A stretch of DNA of 64,000 nucleotides from JBDZVM01 sp040255675 (GCA_040255675.1 JBDZVM010000013.1:1-64000); one strand, 5' to 3'; counted from the first letter of the stretch, positions 34,037-43,943 are shown. The notes: generated by a model from the letters alone, not told the origin. Numbers and translations are program-made.

Positions 34037-34098
34037 AGCGCCGTCCGCCCGGCGTGGTGCGGGCGACGCTGAGGCCGCGCATCGGCGAGAATGACGAG

Positions 34099-34854
34099 GT
34101 GAATCTCTACCGCGACGATGCCGTCGTGCTGCGCACCCAAAAGCTCGGTGAGGCAGACCGGATCGTCACGTTGCTCACGCGGCGAAGCGGGCGAGTTCGC
34201 GCGGTGGCCAAAGGGATTCGACGCACGCGATCGAAGTTCGGCGCCCGTCTGGAACCGTTCTCGCACGTTGATGTTCAGCTCTACTCTCGATATTCGAGTG
34301 CGCAGCGCGACAGCAGGTCGCTCGACATCGTGACCCAGGTGGAGACGCATGCGGCGTTCGGCGATCGGCTCGCGGCTGACTATCCGCGTTACACGTCGGG
34401 CACCGCGATGCTCGAGACGGCGGAGAAGCTCACTGCCGAAGAACGTGAGCCGGCGCTTCGCCTGTACCTGCTGCTGGTTGGGGGGTTGCGGGCGTTGACC
34501 GAAGACGCGCACGACGCGCGGCTGGTGCTCGACGCGTTCGTGTTGCGCGCGCTGGCAGTCTCAGGCTATTCGCCGGCGCTGATCGAATGCGCGCGCTGCG
34601 GCACGCCTGGCCCGCATCGCTGGTTTTCCGTGCAGGCGGGTGGCAGCGTGTGCGGGCAATGCCGTCCACCCGGGTCGGTGACCCCGAGTGCCGAGGCGGT
34701 CGCCCTGCTTCAGGCGCTGCTCGCGGCTGATTGGGCGATCGCCGACGCGAGCGAGGTGCGGCATCGCCGGGAGGCCAGCGGTTTGTCGGCCGCGTATCTG
34801 CAGTGGCATCTCGAGCGTGGGGTTCGGTCGCTACGTCTGGTCGAGCACGCCTGA
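34099..34854 (+). CDS. recO: DNA repair protein RecO
   Basis: 251 residues. N-terminal OB fold (LYRDDAVVLRTQKLGEADRIVTLLTRRSGRVRAVAKGIRRTRSKFGARLEPF in parts), helical middle and the zinc-binding cysteines CARCGTPGP and CGQC. RecO anneals SSB-coated DNA and works with RecR. GTG at 34099 after GACGAG. The stop overlaps the uppS start (TGATG), so the pair is coupled as usual in actinobacteria. Confidence 0.94.
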   Translation: MNLYRDDAVVLRTQKLGEADRIVTLLTRRSGRVRAVAKGIRRTRSKFGARLEPFSHVDVQLYSRYSSAQRDSRSLDIVTQVETHAAFGDRLAADYPRYTSGTAMLETAEKLTAEEREPALRLYLLLVGGLRALTEDAHDARLVLDAFVLRALAVSGYSPALIECARCGTPGPHRWFSVQAGGSVCGQCRPPGSVTPSAEAVALLQALLAADWAIADASEVRHRREASGLSAAYLQWHLERGVRSLRLVEHA

Positions 34855-35651
34855 TGGCTCGAGCCAGCCGTCGCGACTTTCGCGTGCCGTCCGCTCATCC
34901 GTCGGGTGCGCGACCGCCGTCGATTCCACCGGCGCTGGTGCCGAAGCACGTCGCGATCGTCATGGACGGCAACGGCCGGTGGGCGAAGGCGCGAGGCCTG
35001 CCTCGCACCGCGGGCCACGAGCGCGGCGAAGCATCTTTGCTCGACGTCGTCGAAGGCGCCGTCGAAATCGGGGTGCGCTGGCTGTCGGCGTACGCGTTCT
35101 CGACCGAGAACTGGAAACGCTCGCCCGACGAAGTGCGGTTTCTGATGGGCTTCAACCGAGACGTCATTCGCCGCCGCCGCGACTACATGAACGAGCTAGG
35201 CGTGCGGGTGCGCTGGGCGGGGCGCCGTCCGCGCCTTTGGGGAAGCGTGATTCGCGAGCTGGAGATCGCCGAGGAGCTGACTTCCAGCAATGACGTTCTC
35301 ACGTTGACGATGTGCGTCAACTACGGAGGCCGTGCCGAAATCGCCGACGCGGCACGGGCGCTAGCCCTCGACGTCGCGGCCGGAAAGCTCGATCCGGCCC
35401 GAGTCGACGAGCGGGTGTTTGCCCGCTACCTCGACGAACCCGCGATGCCCGACGTCGACTTGTTCGTGCGGTCGTCGGGGGAGCAGCGGACGTCGAACTT
35501 CTTGCCGTGGCAGTCGGCGTATGCCGAGATGGTCTTCCTCGACACGCTCTGGCCGGACTTCGATCGACGCGATCTATGGCGAGCCATCGAGATCTACGCA
35601 AGCCGTGATCGGCGTTACGGCGGTGCGCTGCCGAACGGGCTGCCGTCCTGA
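34854..35651 (+). CDS. uppS: isoprenyl transferase (undecaprenyl/decaprenyl diphosphate synthase)
   Basis: 265 residues. The catalytic region HVAIVMDGNGRWAKARGL (D38) and the motifs GHERGE, YAFSTENWKRS, and DLFVRSSGEQRTSNFLPWQSAYAE identify a cis-prenyltransferase that makes long-chain isoprenyl diphosphate for cell-wall lipid carriers. The ATG at 34854 overlaps the recO TGA. A Pro-rich N-terminal extension of about 30 residues is present. Confidence 0.95.
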   Translation: MARASRRDFRVPSAHPSGARPPSIPPALVPKHVAIVMDGNGRWAKARGLPRTAGHERGEASLLDVVEGAVEIGVRWLSAYAFSTENWKRSPDEVRFLMGFNRDVIRRRRDYMNELGVRVRWAGRRPRLWGSVIRELEIAEELTSSNDVLTLTMCVNYGGRAEIADAARALALDVAAGKLDPARVDERVFARYLDEPAMPDVDLFVRSSGEQRTSNFLPWQSAYAEMVFLDTLWPDFDRRDLWRAIEIYASRDRRYGGALPNGLPS

Positions 35652-35700
35652 AACGCCAGATTTGACCGGCGTTCGTAACCGATCCGTTGTCGTCGGCTAG

Positions 35701-35731
35701 TTGCGCAACCGTCAGCTGAGCGGCTTAATAG
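35701..35731 (+). promoter_or_regulatory. promoter of the glycosidase-like gene
   Basis: TTGCGC (35701-35706) and TAATAG (35726-35731) with a 19-base spacer (18 if the -10 is TTAATA). The LacI-type operator begins 14 bases after the -10, at the expected start site. Confidence 0.5.
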
Positions 35732-35745
35732 TCACGTCGTAGTCA

Positions 35746-35759
35746 TGAGAGCGCTCTCA
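35746..35759 (+). promoter_or_regulatory. LacI-family operator palindrome
   Basis: Perfect 14-base palindrome TGAGAGCGCTCTCA, with the central CG of LacI/GalR-family operators and very close to the actinobacterial CebR-type site (TGGGAGCGCTCCCA). It lies just after the predicted start site and before the ribosome-binding site of the next gene. Confidence 0.8.
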
Positions 35760-35798
35760 CACCTGCGCCGAACGCACCGTTCCATCGGAGGTTCTCGC

Positions 35799-37307
35799 GT
35801 GTCGATCAATACGGTGGTGTCCGACGACCATCTGCCGAGCGGCGGTCGCCAACTCGCCTCGCCGGTGGATCGCAGCCTTCCCGCCTCGATCAAGAGGGCG
35901 TACGGGTATCTGAACTTCGTCATGGATGCCTACGACCACGGCGGGGCGCCGCGCCTCTTGCAGAGCTACAACAACGAGGCGGGTCTTCTCACGACCGGAT
36001 TCGTCTACGACAACGCGCTGGCGGTCATCGCCTACCTGGCGAATCCGACGGCCGACCACTTGCGCCGCGCGAAAATCCTCGGCGACTCGCTGCTTTTCGC
36101 GCAACGCACCGATGCCGCCGGCGACGGCAGGGTTCGGCAGGCATATTTCACCGGTCCGCTGATCTGGCACGGTGGCGGCCCGCTCGTTCCAGGTTTCGTT
36201 CGGTCGGACGCCGCCGTACCCGCGTACCTTCTCGGCCTCACCGGCACGGCCACCGGCGACGCCGCCTGGGTCGGAATGGCGCTAGCCCATCTTTATTCGC
36301 AAACGAACGAGCAACGGTTCCTCGATGGCGCCGTCGCCATCGGCAACTTCATTTGTGAAACGGCCGCGTCGCCCTATCGATTCGGCGGCTATCTGGGTGG
36401 TTTCGCGGCGGACGGCGTCACCCCCCACCAATGGGCCTCCACCGAACACAACATCGATTGCTACGGGCTTTTCCGGATGCTGGCTCGCCTTACGGGGCGG
36501 CCTTCGTGGCAAGCCAAGGCGATGAACGCGCTGACGTTCGTCGAGGCGATGTGGCACGACCGGTTCTTCCACACGGGCACCCAGGATTCGGCTCGGCCCT
36601 ACCCCGACCCGCTGGCCGGCCTTTCCGCCGTGGAGTTGCATGGCGATCCGGACGCCGTGAACAAGGCACAAATCCCAGCCGACGCGCAAACCTGGTCGTA
36701 TCTCGCGCTCGGCGAATACCGGTACTGCCGCTCGCTCGACTGGGCGCTGGCGCACCTGTCGACGTCCGACACGTCGGCCTCGGCGCACAACGAACTGCCG
36801 GCAGGGCACGCGATTTCGGGCATCACGTTCAGCGACCGCGGCAAAACCCTTGCGGGCGTCGTCCCCGGGAGCGACCGGCGAAGCGACCGCGACGCGGTTT
36901 GGCTCGAGGGTACGGCGCACCTCGCGGCCGCGCTCATGGCGCGGCACAAGCGCGGCCGGCACGGGCAGGGTTTCGGCCAGGGTGTGTCGAGCGATTTTGC
37001 TCGCGCCCACGAAGCGCTCGCGAACCTCGTGCTGGCGCAAGCTGTCTTGGGCACCACGGCGCCTGACCGGCGACGGGCCGTACAAACCGTCGGACCGACG
37101 TCGAGGGACGACGGAGCGCTCTGCGACCCCGCCGAAGGCGGCACGGTGACGGGCATCGCGTTGCCACCCGGCGCCGGCATCGTCGCGGCCTCGAGCCCGC
37201 TCGACACCGGCTACGGGTTCGGCTATTTCCCAAACCAGCACGTCGGCACGACGGCGTGGTTCGTGCTCGCGGCGGTCGGCGCGAATCCGTTCGCGCTTTG
37301 GACGTGA
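35799..37307 (+). CDS. six-hairpin glycosidase-like protein
   Basis: 502 residues, predicted (alpha/alpha)6-toroid: repeated helices with FVMDAYDHGGAPRLLQSYNNEAGLLTTGFVYDNALAVIAYLAN (in parts), YFTGPLIWHGG, WASTEHNIDCYGLFRMLARLTG and FEYFPNQHVGTTAWFVLAA-like GYFPNQHVGTTAW at the end. No signal peptide is evident, so it is probably cytoplasmic. The exact substrate is unknown; a LacI-type operator upstream suggests sugar control. The GTG at 35799 is chosen because GGAGG lies 7 bases before it and the ATG at 35745 lies within the operator. Confidence 0.72.
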   Translation: MSINTVVSDDHLPSGGRQLASPVDRSLPASIKRAYGYLNFVMDAYDHGGAPRLLQSYNNEAGLLTTGFVYDNALAVIAYLANPTADHLRRAKILGDSLLFAQRTDAAGDGRVRQAYFTGPLIWHGGGPLVPGFVRSDAAVPAYLLGLTGTATGDAAWVGMALAHLYSQTNEQRFLDGAVAIGNFICETAASPYRFGGYLGGFAADGVTPHQWASTEHNIDCYGLFRMLARLTGRPSWQAKAMNALTFVEAMWHDRFFHTGTQDSARPYPDPLAGLSAVELHGDPDAVNKAQIPADAQTWSYLALGEYRYCRSLDWALAHLSTSDTSASAHNELPAGHAISGITFSDRGKTLAGVVPGSDRRSDRDAVWLEGTAHLAAALMARHKRGRHGQGFGQGVSSDFARAHEALANLVLAQAVLGTTAPDRRRAVQTVGPTSRDDGALCDPAEGGTVTGIALPPGAGIVAASSPLDTGYGFGYFPNQHVGTTAWFVLAAVGANPFALWT

Positions 37308-37396
37308 GCCGTAAGACCCGAGGTCGCGCGATAAGCGTCGGCGGCTAACCGGTACGCTGGGTCGCCTCACCGACCGCCAGCCGGATGGAGATTTCC

Positions 37397-38794
37397 GTGG
37401 CCGCGAAGACAAAGCACGACGACCGTCTCGACGTCATCGTCAACCTCAGCAAGCGCCGGGGCATCGTGTTCCCGAGCAGTGAGATCTACGGCGGCTTGCG
37501 CGCCGCGTGGGACTATGGCCCCCTCGGGGTCGAGTTGAAGAACAACGTCAAACGCCAATGGTGGAAGTCGATGGTCCAGGGCCGCGACGACATCGTGGGG
37601 CTCGACTCGTCAGTGATCTTGAACCCGGTCGTCTGGCAAACAAGCGGGCACATCACCGCGTTCGTTGACCCGTTGACCGAATGCATGTCGTGCCACCGCC
37701 GTTTTCGCGCCGACCAGCTCGAAGAGGCGTACGCCGAGAAGCACGGGCGGCCGCCAGCGCAAGGTCTTGCCGACGTCAACTGCCCGAACTGCGGCACCAA
37801 AGGCTCGTTTACAGAGCCGCGCATGTTCAACGGCTTGTTGAAGACGTATCTCGGCCCTGTCGAAGACGAATCGGGACTGGCCTACCTGCGGCCCGAGACC
37901 GCGCAGGGCATTTTCGTCAACTACCTCAATGTGCAGCAGTCGTCGCGCAAGAAGCCGCCGTTCGGCATCGCGCAGCAGGGCAAGAGTTTTCGCAACGAAA
38001 TCACGCCCGGCAACTTCATCTTCCGCACGCGCGAGTTCGAGCAGATGGAGATGGAGTTCTTCGTCCAGCCGGGTAGCGACGAAGAATGGCACCAGTACTG
38101 GATCGACACTCGCCTCACCTGGTTCACCGACCTAGGTCTTAAGGCGGAGAACCTTCGCTTGTACGAGCATCCGAAGGAAAAGCTCTCGCACTATTCCAAG
38201 CGCACGGTCGACATCGAATACCGTTTCGGTTTCCAGGGCTCCGAGTGGGGCGAACTCGAGGGCATCGCGAACCGAACCGACTTCGACTTGAAATCGCACA
38301 GTGCCGCTTCCGGCGTCGACCTGTCGTACTTCGACCAAGAGTCGGGCGAACGCTGGATTCCTTACGTCATCGAGCCCGCGGTTGGCGTCGACCGCTGTGT
38401 GTTGGTGTTCCTCCTCGACGCCTACAGCGAAGACGAAGCTCCCAATGCCAAGGGAGAACCCGAGAAGCGCACCGTCTTGCGGCTCGACCACCGGCTGGCG
38501 CCGGTGAAGGTCGCTGTGCTCCCGTTGTCACGCAATCCCGACCTGTCGCCTAAGGCCCGTGATTTGGCTGCCGCGCTTCGTCGTCGCTGGAACGTCGACT
38601 TCGACGACGCTTCAGCGATCGGACGTCGCTACCGCCGCCAAGACGAGATCGGCACGCCGTATTGTGTGACGGTCGATTTCGACACGCTCGACGACCAGGC
38701 CGTCACCATTCGCGAACGCGACTCGATGAAGCAAGAGCGCATCGGCCTCGACGCCGTCGAGGGTTACTTGGCAGAGCGCCTCGCCGACCTGTAG
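37397..38794 (+). CDS. glyS: glycyl-tRNA synthetase, dimeric type
   Basis: 465 residues. Class II synthetase: VNLSKRRGIVFPSSEIYGGLRAAWDYGPLGVELKNNV (in parts), motif 2 region RNEITPGNFIFRTREFEQMEMEFF (in parts), motif 3 EPAVGVDRC, and the C-terminal anticodon-binding domain. A zinc-like cysteine set (CMSCHRRF, CPNCG) is present. It charges tRNA-Gly. The GTG at 37397 has GGAGA 5 bases upstream; the ATG at 37385 is an alternative. Confidence 0.95.
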   Translation: MAAKTKHDDRLDVIVNLSKRRGIVFPSSEIYGGLRAAWDYGPLGVELKNNVKRQWWKSMVQGRDDIVGLDSSVILNPVVWQTSGHITAFVDPLTECMSCHRRFRADQLEEAYAEKHGRPPAQGLADVNCPNCGTKGSFTEPRMFNGLLKTYLGPVEDESGLAYLRPETAQGIFVNYLNVQQSSRKKPPFGIAQQGKSFRNEITPGNFIFRTREFEQMEMEFFVQPGSDEEWHQYWIDTRLTWFTDLGLKAENLRLYEHPKEKLSHYSKRTVDIEYRFGFQGSEWGELEGIANRTDFDLKSHSAASGVDLSYFDQESGERWIPYVIEPAVGVDRCVLVFLLDAYSEDEAPNAKGEPEKRTVLRLDHRLAPVKVAVLPLSRNPDLSPKARDLAAALRRRWNVDFDDASAIGRRYRRQDEIGTPYCVTVDFDTLDDQAVTIRERDSMKQERIGLDAVEGYLAERLADL

Positions 38795-38825
38795 TCGCCG
38801 CAGGACTTTCGCGGACGTCATTCGT

Positions 38826-39110
38826 TCAACAGTCGGTGGCTTCGTCGAGCGTGCGCAGCTGTTCTACCGGGTCCCATGCATCAGGGCGTACTCGGGTCGT
38901 CGAAAACCAAGGGAAGCCGGACGTTACCCACTCCTCGCGCAGGTCGCGGTGGCGTGCGACGCGGGCTTCGGCCGATGTCGCAAAATCGTCGTACCCGAAT
39001 TGCGTTCCGCAGCACGGACAAATCTCGTCCGACGGACTATCGCCGTCCCAGGCCTCACTCAAAAGTCCGTTGTAACCACAGACCGGACAGGTCAGCTCAT
39101 TTGTTGGCAA
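38826..39110 (-). CDS. CPCC-type zinc-ribbon protein, candidate immunity protein
   Basis: 94 residues with a CPVCGYNG motif (8-15) and a second CPCCGTQFGYDD (31-42), a cysteine-rich CPCC-like zinc ribbon, then a helical C-terminal part (EARVARHRDLREEWV). Small proteins of this kind often follow polymorphic toxin genes as immunity proteins. Its start overlaps the end of the WXG-type toxin gene by 14 bases on the same strand, which supports that role. The function itself is inferred. Confidence 0.75.
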   Translation of the reverse strand: MPTNELTCPVCGYNGLLSEAWDGDSPSDEICPCCGTQFGYDDFATSAEARVARHRDLREEWVTSGFPWFSTTRVRPDAWDPVEQLRTLDEATDC

Positions 39111-40428
39111 CCCCTATGTCCTTTCCAGGTTGATCGAGCCAGTATGCCCAGTTGGTAGATCGACGATGCTTCGCGGTATCTGGTTTATACAAAGTTTTCG
39201 TCGTCCCGTCCGCATTGTAGGAGCCGAATGTATTGGTGCTGGGGTCGTAAACCCGAATGATGCCTTTCTCGTCAATCTTTACCGGCAGGCGTCTCTTGAG
39301 CGCGTGCTGGAGGAACTCCGACGCCGTATCAGCGTACGTATCGGCCGACGTTGTTCCGAAATCAGCGCCATGTCGTGCGAGGTGGTCTGCCAATGTCTGA
39401 GGCGCACCCCATGAGTGCTCCTTCGGAAGGTTCACCGGTCCAGCGCCGCGACTGTTCACGCCAACGTGTTCGACGGGCTTCGCCGAGCCGGCGGTGTTTC
39501 GAGAAATCTTCAGCTGTCTAAGCCGACCGGCCAGCGCCCGTGTTCCTTTTGAGCCGACCGCCGGTAGGAGCGCTAAGGCGTCGAGGCCGACGCTTACCCA
39601 TGAGGCGTCGCCGGTTATGGCGAGCGCAGCTTGCGATGCCAGCGCGATGCTGCCCGCGGCGAAAGAGACGGTCTCGAGGGCGCCCGCCGCGACCTCTAGC
39701 GGCGCGAAGAAAAGCCCGGCGACCGAAAGCACGAGGGCGGCGAGTCCGGCGACGGCGGAAACCGTGACCGCGACTTTGGAAACGAAACGCAGTGTGCCGA
39801 CCCAAGCGGCGTGCGTCCAGTGGCCAGCGTCGCGCAGCACATGGCGCCACCAGGGTTTGTTGTGGATTCCTTCGCGCGAGGCGCGGTGAAGTGACGCCGC
39901 CGCGACTCGCGCCGCGTGTTCTGCCTCGTCGCGAGCGTCCTCGTAAGCCTGTTGGGCGCGCCTTAGCTGGCGCGAGGCGTCGTCGATGTCTTGCTCGAAC
40001 GATCGGGCGGTGGGCGTCGGCGGCGGCAAGCCCGCCGTCGCCGCGGCCTTGGCTGCTTCGGTGTCGCGCGCAATAGCTGCTTCGTGAGCTGATTTCGCGT
40101 CATTCAGCGCTGTTTGAGCCATCGCGGCCGCTCTGGCGGCGACAGCCGAGTGTCGTTGGGCCGATCCGAGCGCGGTGGCGTAGTCGCGTAGCGCGCGAGC
40201 GGCGTCGCGGTATGACGCATGTGCCTTGTCGAGCTTTGGAGGCACGGTGATCGACCGCGCGCGAGCATTTGACGCGGCGGCGCCGGACCAGCCGCTCACG
40301 CCCGTCGCCAGCGAGCGCAATCGCGCCGATGCCGACGCAATCTCTGTCGCGATCGATTCGAACGCCGTGGCGGCGCGAATGACCTGGGTGGGATCGCCGG
40401 CGATAGGGGTTGACGATTTTGTGGGCAC
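39097..40428 (-). CDS. WXG-type polymorphic toxin
   Basis: 443 residues. The N-terminal helical domain (about 1-185) contains GWSG (W47-x-G49), the ESX-type WXG signature, and long coiled-coil-like Ala/Arg/Glu helices. Hydrophobic segments at about 213-245 and 255-295 follow. The C-terminal domain (about 345-443: ADHLARHGADFGTTSADTYADTA... and YDPSTNTFGSYNADGTTKTLYKP in parts) has the look of a small RNase-type toxin of the BECR group, tentatively. The last codons overlap a CPCC-type gene. The domain call is from recall, not search. Confidence 0.72.
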   Translation of the reverse strand: MPTKSSTPIAGDPTQVIRAATAFESIATEIASASARLRSLATGVSGWSGAAASNARARSITVPPKLDKAHASYRDAARALRDYATALGSAQRHSAVAARAAAMAQTALNDAKSAHEAAIARDTEAAKAAATAGLPPPTPTARSFEQDIDDASRQLRRAQQAYEDARDEAEHAARVAAASLHRASREGIHNKPWWRHVLRDAGHWTHAAWVGTLRFVSKVAVTVSAVAGLAALVLSVAGLFFAPLEVAAGALETVSFAAGSIALASQAALAITGDASWVSVGLDALALLPAVGSKGTRALAGRLRQLKISRNTAGSAKPVEHVGVNSRGAGPVNLPKEHSWGAPQTLADHLARHGADFGTTSADTYADTASEFLQHALKRRLPVKIDEKGIIRVYDPSTNTFGSYNADGTTKTLYKPDTAKHRRSTNWAYWLDQPGKDIGVANK

Positions 40429-40536
40429 GGCGCGACGCTACTGAACTTTCGCGGTACCGGGCCCGCGTCCGCGTCGTCCCTGTGGAAAACCGAATGGACG
40501 ACGCGATGGTGCCCGTCGTCCGCCTTCCGTATATGC

Positions 40537-40550
40537 TTGCCGACAGGCAA
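40537..40550 (+). promoter_or_regulatory. MarR-type operator candidate
   Basis: TTGCCGACAGGCAA is a perfect inverted repeat (TTGCC-GACA-GGCAA), immediately downstream of a TATATG -10 (40530-40535) and 16 bases before the MarR start codon. Such TTGC/GCAA palindromes are typical autoregulatory MarR sites. Confidence 0.6.
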
Positions 40551-40566
40551 CTATGTGAGGGACGAG

Positions 40567-40998
40567 ATGGATGCGGACGGCGTAGCACGGCTGCGCGCGG
40601 CGGTTGGCCGGCTCGACCGGCGACTGAACACCGCCGCGTCACAAGAGTCAGGGTTGACACCGACGCAGGTCTGGGTGCTGGCGTCGATCGTGCGCCACGG
40701 CTCGGTCGGCATCAGTGAACTCGCGGCCAAAGAGGGTGTGAACCCGACGATGTTGTCGCGGGTCATCGGCAAACTCGACGACGCCGGGTTGATCCGCAGG
40801 GTGCCCGATCCCTCCGACAAGCGGGCGGCGTTGATCGAGCCGACAGCCGCCGGTCGCCGCGCGAAGGAGCGAATCAATCAACGCCGGACGGCGCTGCTCG
40901 CCGAACGGCTCGCGGCCCTGACCAAAGACCAGGACGACGCCTTAGCTGCCGCGCTTCCCGCGCTCGAAGCGCTTGCGAGCGATCGGGGCAGGCCATAA
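40567..40998 (+). CDS. MarR family transcriptional regulator
   Basis: 143 residues. Winged-helix DNA-binding domain: LTPTQVWVLASIVRHGSVGISELAAKEGVNPTMLSRVIGKLDDAGLIRRVPDPSDKRAALIEPTAAG (in parts), with typical N- and C-terminal dimer helices. It is directly upstream of an MFS efflux-type transporter and probably regulates it and itself through the palindrome at 40537. ATG at 40567 follows GAGGGACGAG. Confidence 0.92.
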   Translation: MDADGVARLRAAVGRLDRRLNTAASQESGLTPTQVWVLASIVRHGSVGISELAAKEGVNPTMLSRVIGKLDDAGLIRRVPDPSDKRAALIEPTAAGRRAKERINQRRTALLAERLAALTKDQDDALAAALPALEALASDRGRP

Positions 40999-41099
40999 CG
41001 ACATCCGCGGGGCCGGGAAACCGCCGCTTCGGCGGGCTGCGGGGCGGCGGTCGACGGGCGTTCGAGTCGCTGTCCATCCCGAACTACCGCCGATGGTTT

Positions 41100-42305
41100 T
41101 TGGGCCAGGTCGTTTCGCGGGCCGGCACGTGGATGCAAAAGTTCGCGCAGTCGTGGCTCGTGTACGAACTGTCGCATAACGCGACCATCGTCGGCGTCGT
41201 CGTTGCTCTACAGGCGGCCCCCATGCTGTTGATGGGACCGTACGGCGGTGTTGTCGCCGACAGGTTCGACAAGCGGCGCATCATGATTTTGTTGCAAACG
41301 ATGATGGCCGTCTTGGCGCTCGTTCTCGGCCTGCTGACGGTGACGAAGCTGGTCGAACTCTGGCAGGTTTACGTACTCGCGCTCATGCTGGGCGTTTGCG
41401 AAACATTCGAGAATCCAGCTCGCCAGGTATTCGTTTTCGAGATGGTCGGGCCGAAGCAGCTTTCGAATGCCGTGGGGCTCAACAGCGTGCTGAACAATAT
41501 CGCGCGGGCCGCCGGCCCCGCTTTGGGCGCCGTGTTAGTAGCGACCGTCGGACTCGGGCTTTGTTTCTTGTTCAACGCGGCTAGTTTCGCCGCGGTGATC
41601 TACTCGCTGTTCGTGATCGACCCGTCGCGGTTGCAGCGGGCCGCGCTGGTTCCCCGGAAGCGAGGCCAGCTTCGTGAGGGTCTTTCCTACGTGCGCAGCA
41701 GCCCGCCATTGTGGGTGCCCCTCGCGATGATGGCTTTGGTCGGCACGTTTGCCTGGGAGTTTCAAACCACGCTTCCGCCGTTGGCGGCGGAGGTTCTTCA
41801 CGGCGGAGCGACCGCATACGGAGCGATGACAGCCGCGCAGGGCATAGGAGCCATTTTCGGTGGGCTGGCCGTTGCCGCGTTTCACCGGTCTGGTCGGCGC
41901 ACGCTCGTACTCCACGCGCTCGGATTCGGCGCGTCGATGACGCTGGTCAGCTTGTCTCCGAATTTAGTGTCGGCAGTGGTGCTGATGGCGGTCGTCGGGT
42001 TTTTCGCGACGAGCATGTCTGTCACGGCTAACACGACGATTCAGCTGGAGGCCGACCCTCACATGCGAGGTCGCGTGATGAGTTTGTGGGGAGTGGCGAT
42101 GCAAGGCTCGACGCCCGTCGGCGGTCCTTTGGTCGGGTATATCGCGAGCGCGGCGGGTGCGCGCATCGCAGTCGCCGTCGGCGCGGCGTCGTGCGTGTTC
42201 GCGGCCGGTCTGGGCGCCCTTTCGCCCGGACGCCGACAACGCGCATCGAACCGTGAAAGGGTGCCCGAGCCGGTGGCGGTGCCGGCAGAGCCAGACGCCT
42301 CCTGA
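41100..42305 (+). CDS. MFS transporter, drug-efflux-like
   Basis: At least 401 residues with about 12 membrane helices. The start motif GQVVSRAGTWMQKFAQSWLVYELS, PYGGVVADRFDKRRIMILLQT (in parts), and EMVGPKQLSNAVGLNS match the MFS_3 / EntS-like group. The MarR gene directly upstream suggests a regulated exporter. The only standard start in frame is the TTG at 41100, but the frame is open upstream and encodes a plausible family N terminus (FESLSIPNYRRWF, 41061-41099), so initiation at a CTG (41070 or 41037) or ATA (40995) is possible. Confidence 0.88.
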   Translation: MGQVVSRAGTWMQKFAQSWLVYELSHNATIVGVVVALQAAPMLLMGPYGGVVADRFDKRRIMILLQTMMAVLALVLGLLTVTKLVELWQVYVLALMLGVCETFENPARQVFVFEMVGPKQLSNAVGLNSVLNNIARAAGPALGAVLVATVGLGLCFLFNAASFAAVIYSLFVIDPSRLQRAALVPRKRGQLREGLSYVRSSPPLWVPLAMMALVGTFAWEFQTTLPPLAAEVLHGGATAYGAMTAAQGIGAIFGGLAVAAFHRSGRRTLVLHALGFGASMTLVSLSPNLVSAVVLMAVVGFFATSMSVTANTTIQLEADPHMRGRVMSLWGVAMQGSTPVGGPLVGYIASAAGARIAVAVGAASCVFAAGLGALSPGRRQRASNRERVPEPVAVPAEPDAS

Positions 42306-42314
42306 CCCGATCCG

Positions 42315-43286
<972 letters not shown>

Positions 43287-43322
43287 GGACGCCGCTCCTT
43301 GCTCGATCCCGACGCCTCGACC

Positions 43323-43943
43323 TTAGTCGATGGCGCCGGAGGCCGTTTCGTATTCGAGCACGAGGCTTTCCGCTATCGAATCGAAAAGCCTGAGAAGAGC
43401 GGAGACGTAGGGCGGGCACGGCGACGTGAATGTCAAAATGACGTACGACGAAGAATCTCGCACCGGCACGAGATATTGCAGGCAAACTCCGCCCGCCACT
43501 ATCTCGACACGAACAACCGGTCCGGCCGGCACCGTGACGACGGTGACGTCGGCGTCTTCCCAATCCGGGTCGCAACTTATGGCGGCCGCGAGACCGGCGC
43601 AGGCATCAAAACCACCCGGCGGCGGCCCACCAGACTCTGGCATCGGCGCGACCTGCATCAGCAGATTGGCGGCGAGCAGGTCGGTGCCGGCACTGGCGCG
43701 GCTGGTGTCGGCGTCCGACGAAAGAACTAACGACGAGCAGAAAAACGCGCCCGAGTCGTGGGCGCGCCGGGCAACGTCGTCGAGCAGGCCGATCAGCCGC
43801 ACCTGATGGCCAGCCAGCCGCGGGTCTCGCGAAACCGCTTGGCGTACCGCGCGCACGATCGATCCGTGCCGATTCGACGGATCGAGGTCGAGATCGGCCC
43901 AGTCACCAGGGGTGACGATCCGCGCCGCGACCAATGCCGTCAC
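43323..43943 (-). CDS. hypothetical protein, partner of the ESX-like protein
   Basis: 206 residues. The sequence starts MTALVAARIVTPGDWADLDLDP and has a beta-rich C-terminal half (VRVEIVAGGVCLQYLVPV, SSYVILTFTSPCP). No signal peptide. Its GTG start overlaps the stop of the upstream ESX-like gene by 4 bases (GTGA), so the two are translationally coupled. Actinobacterial proteins with this look are found next to WXG-type genes; a chaperone or export role is a guess. Confidence 0.7.
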   Translation of the reverse strand: MTALVAARIVTPGDWADLDLDPSNRHGSIVRAVRQAVSRDPRLAGHQVRLIGLLDDVARRAHDSGAFFCSSLVLSSDADTSRASAGTDLLAANLLMQVAPMPESGGPPPGGFDACAGLAAAISCDPDWEDADVTVVTVPAGPVVRVEIVAGGVCLQYLVPVRDSSSYVILTFTSPCPPYVSALLRLFDSIAESLVLEYETASGAID

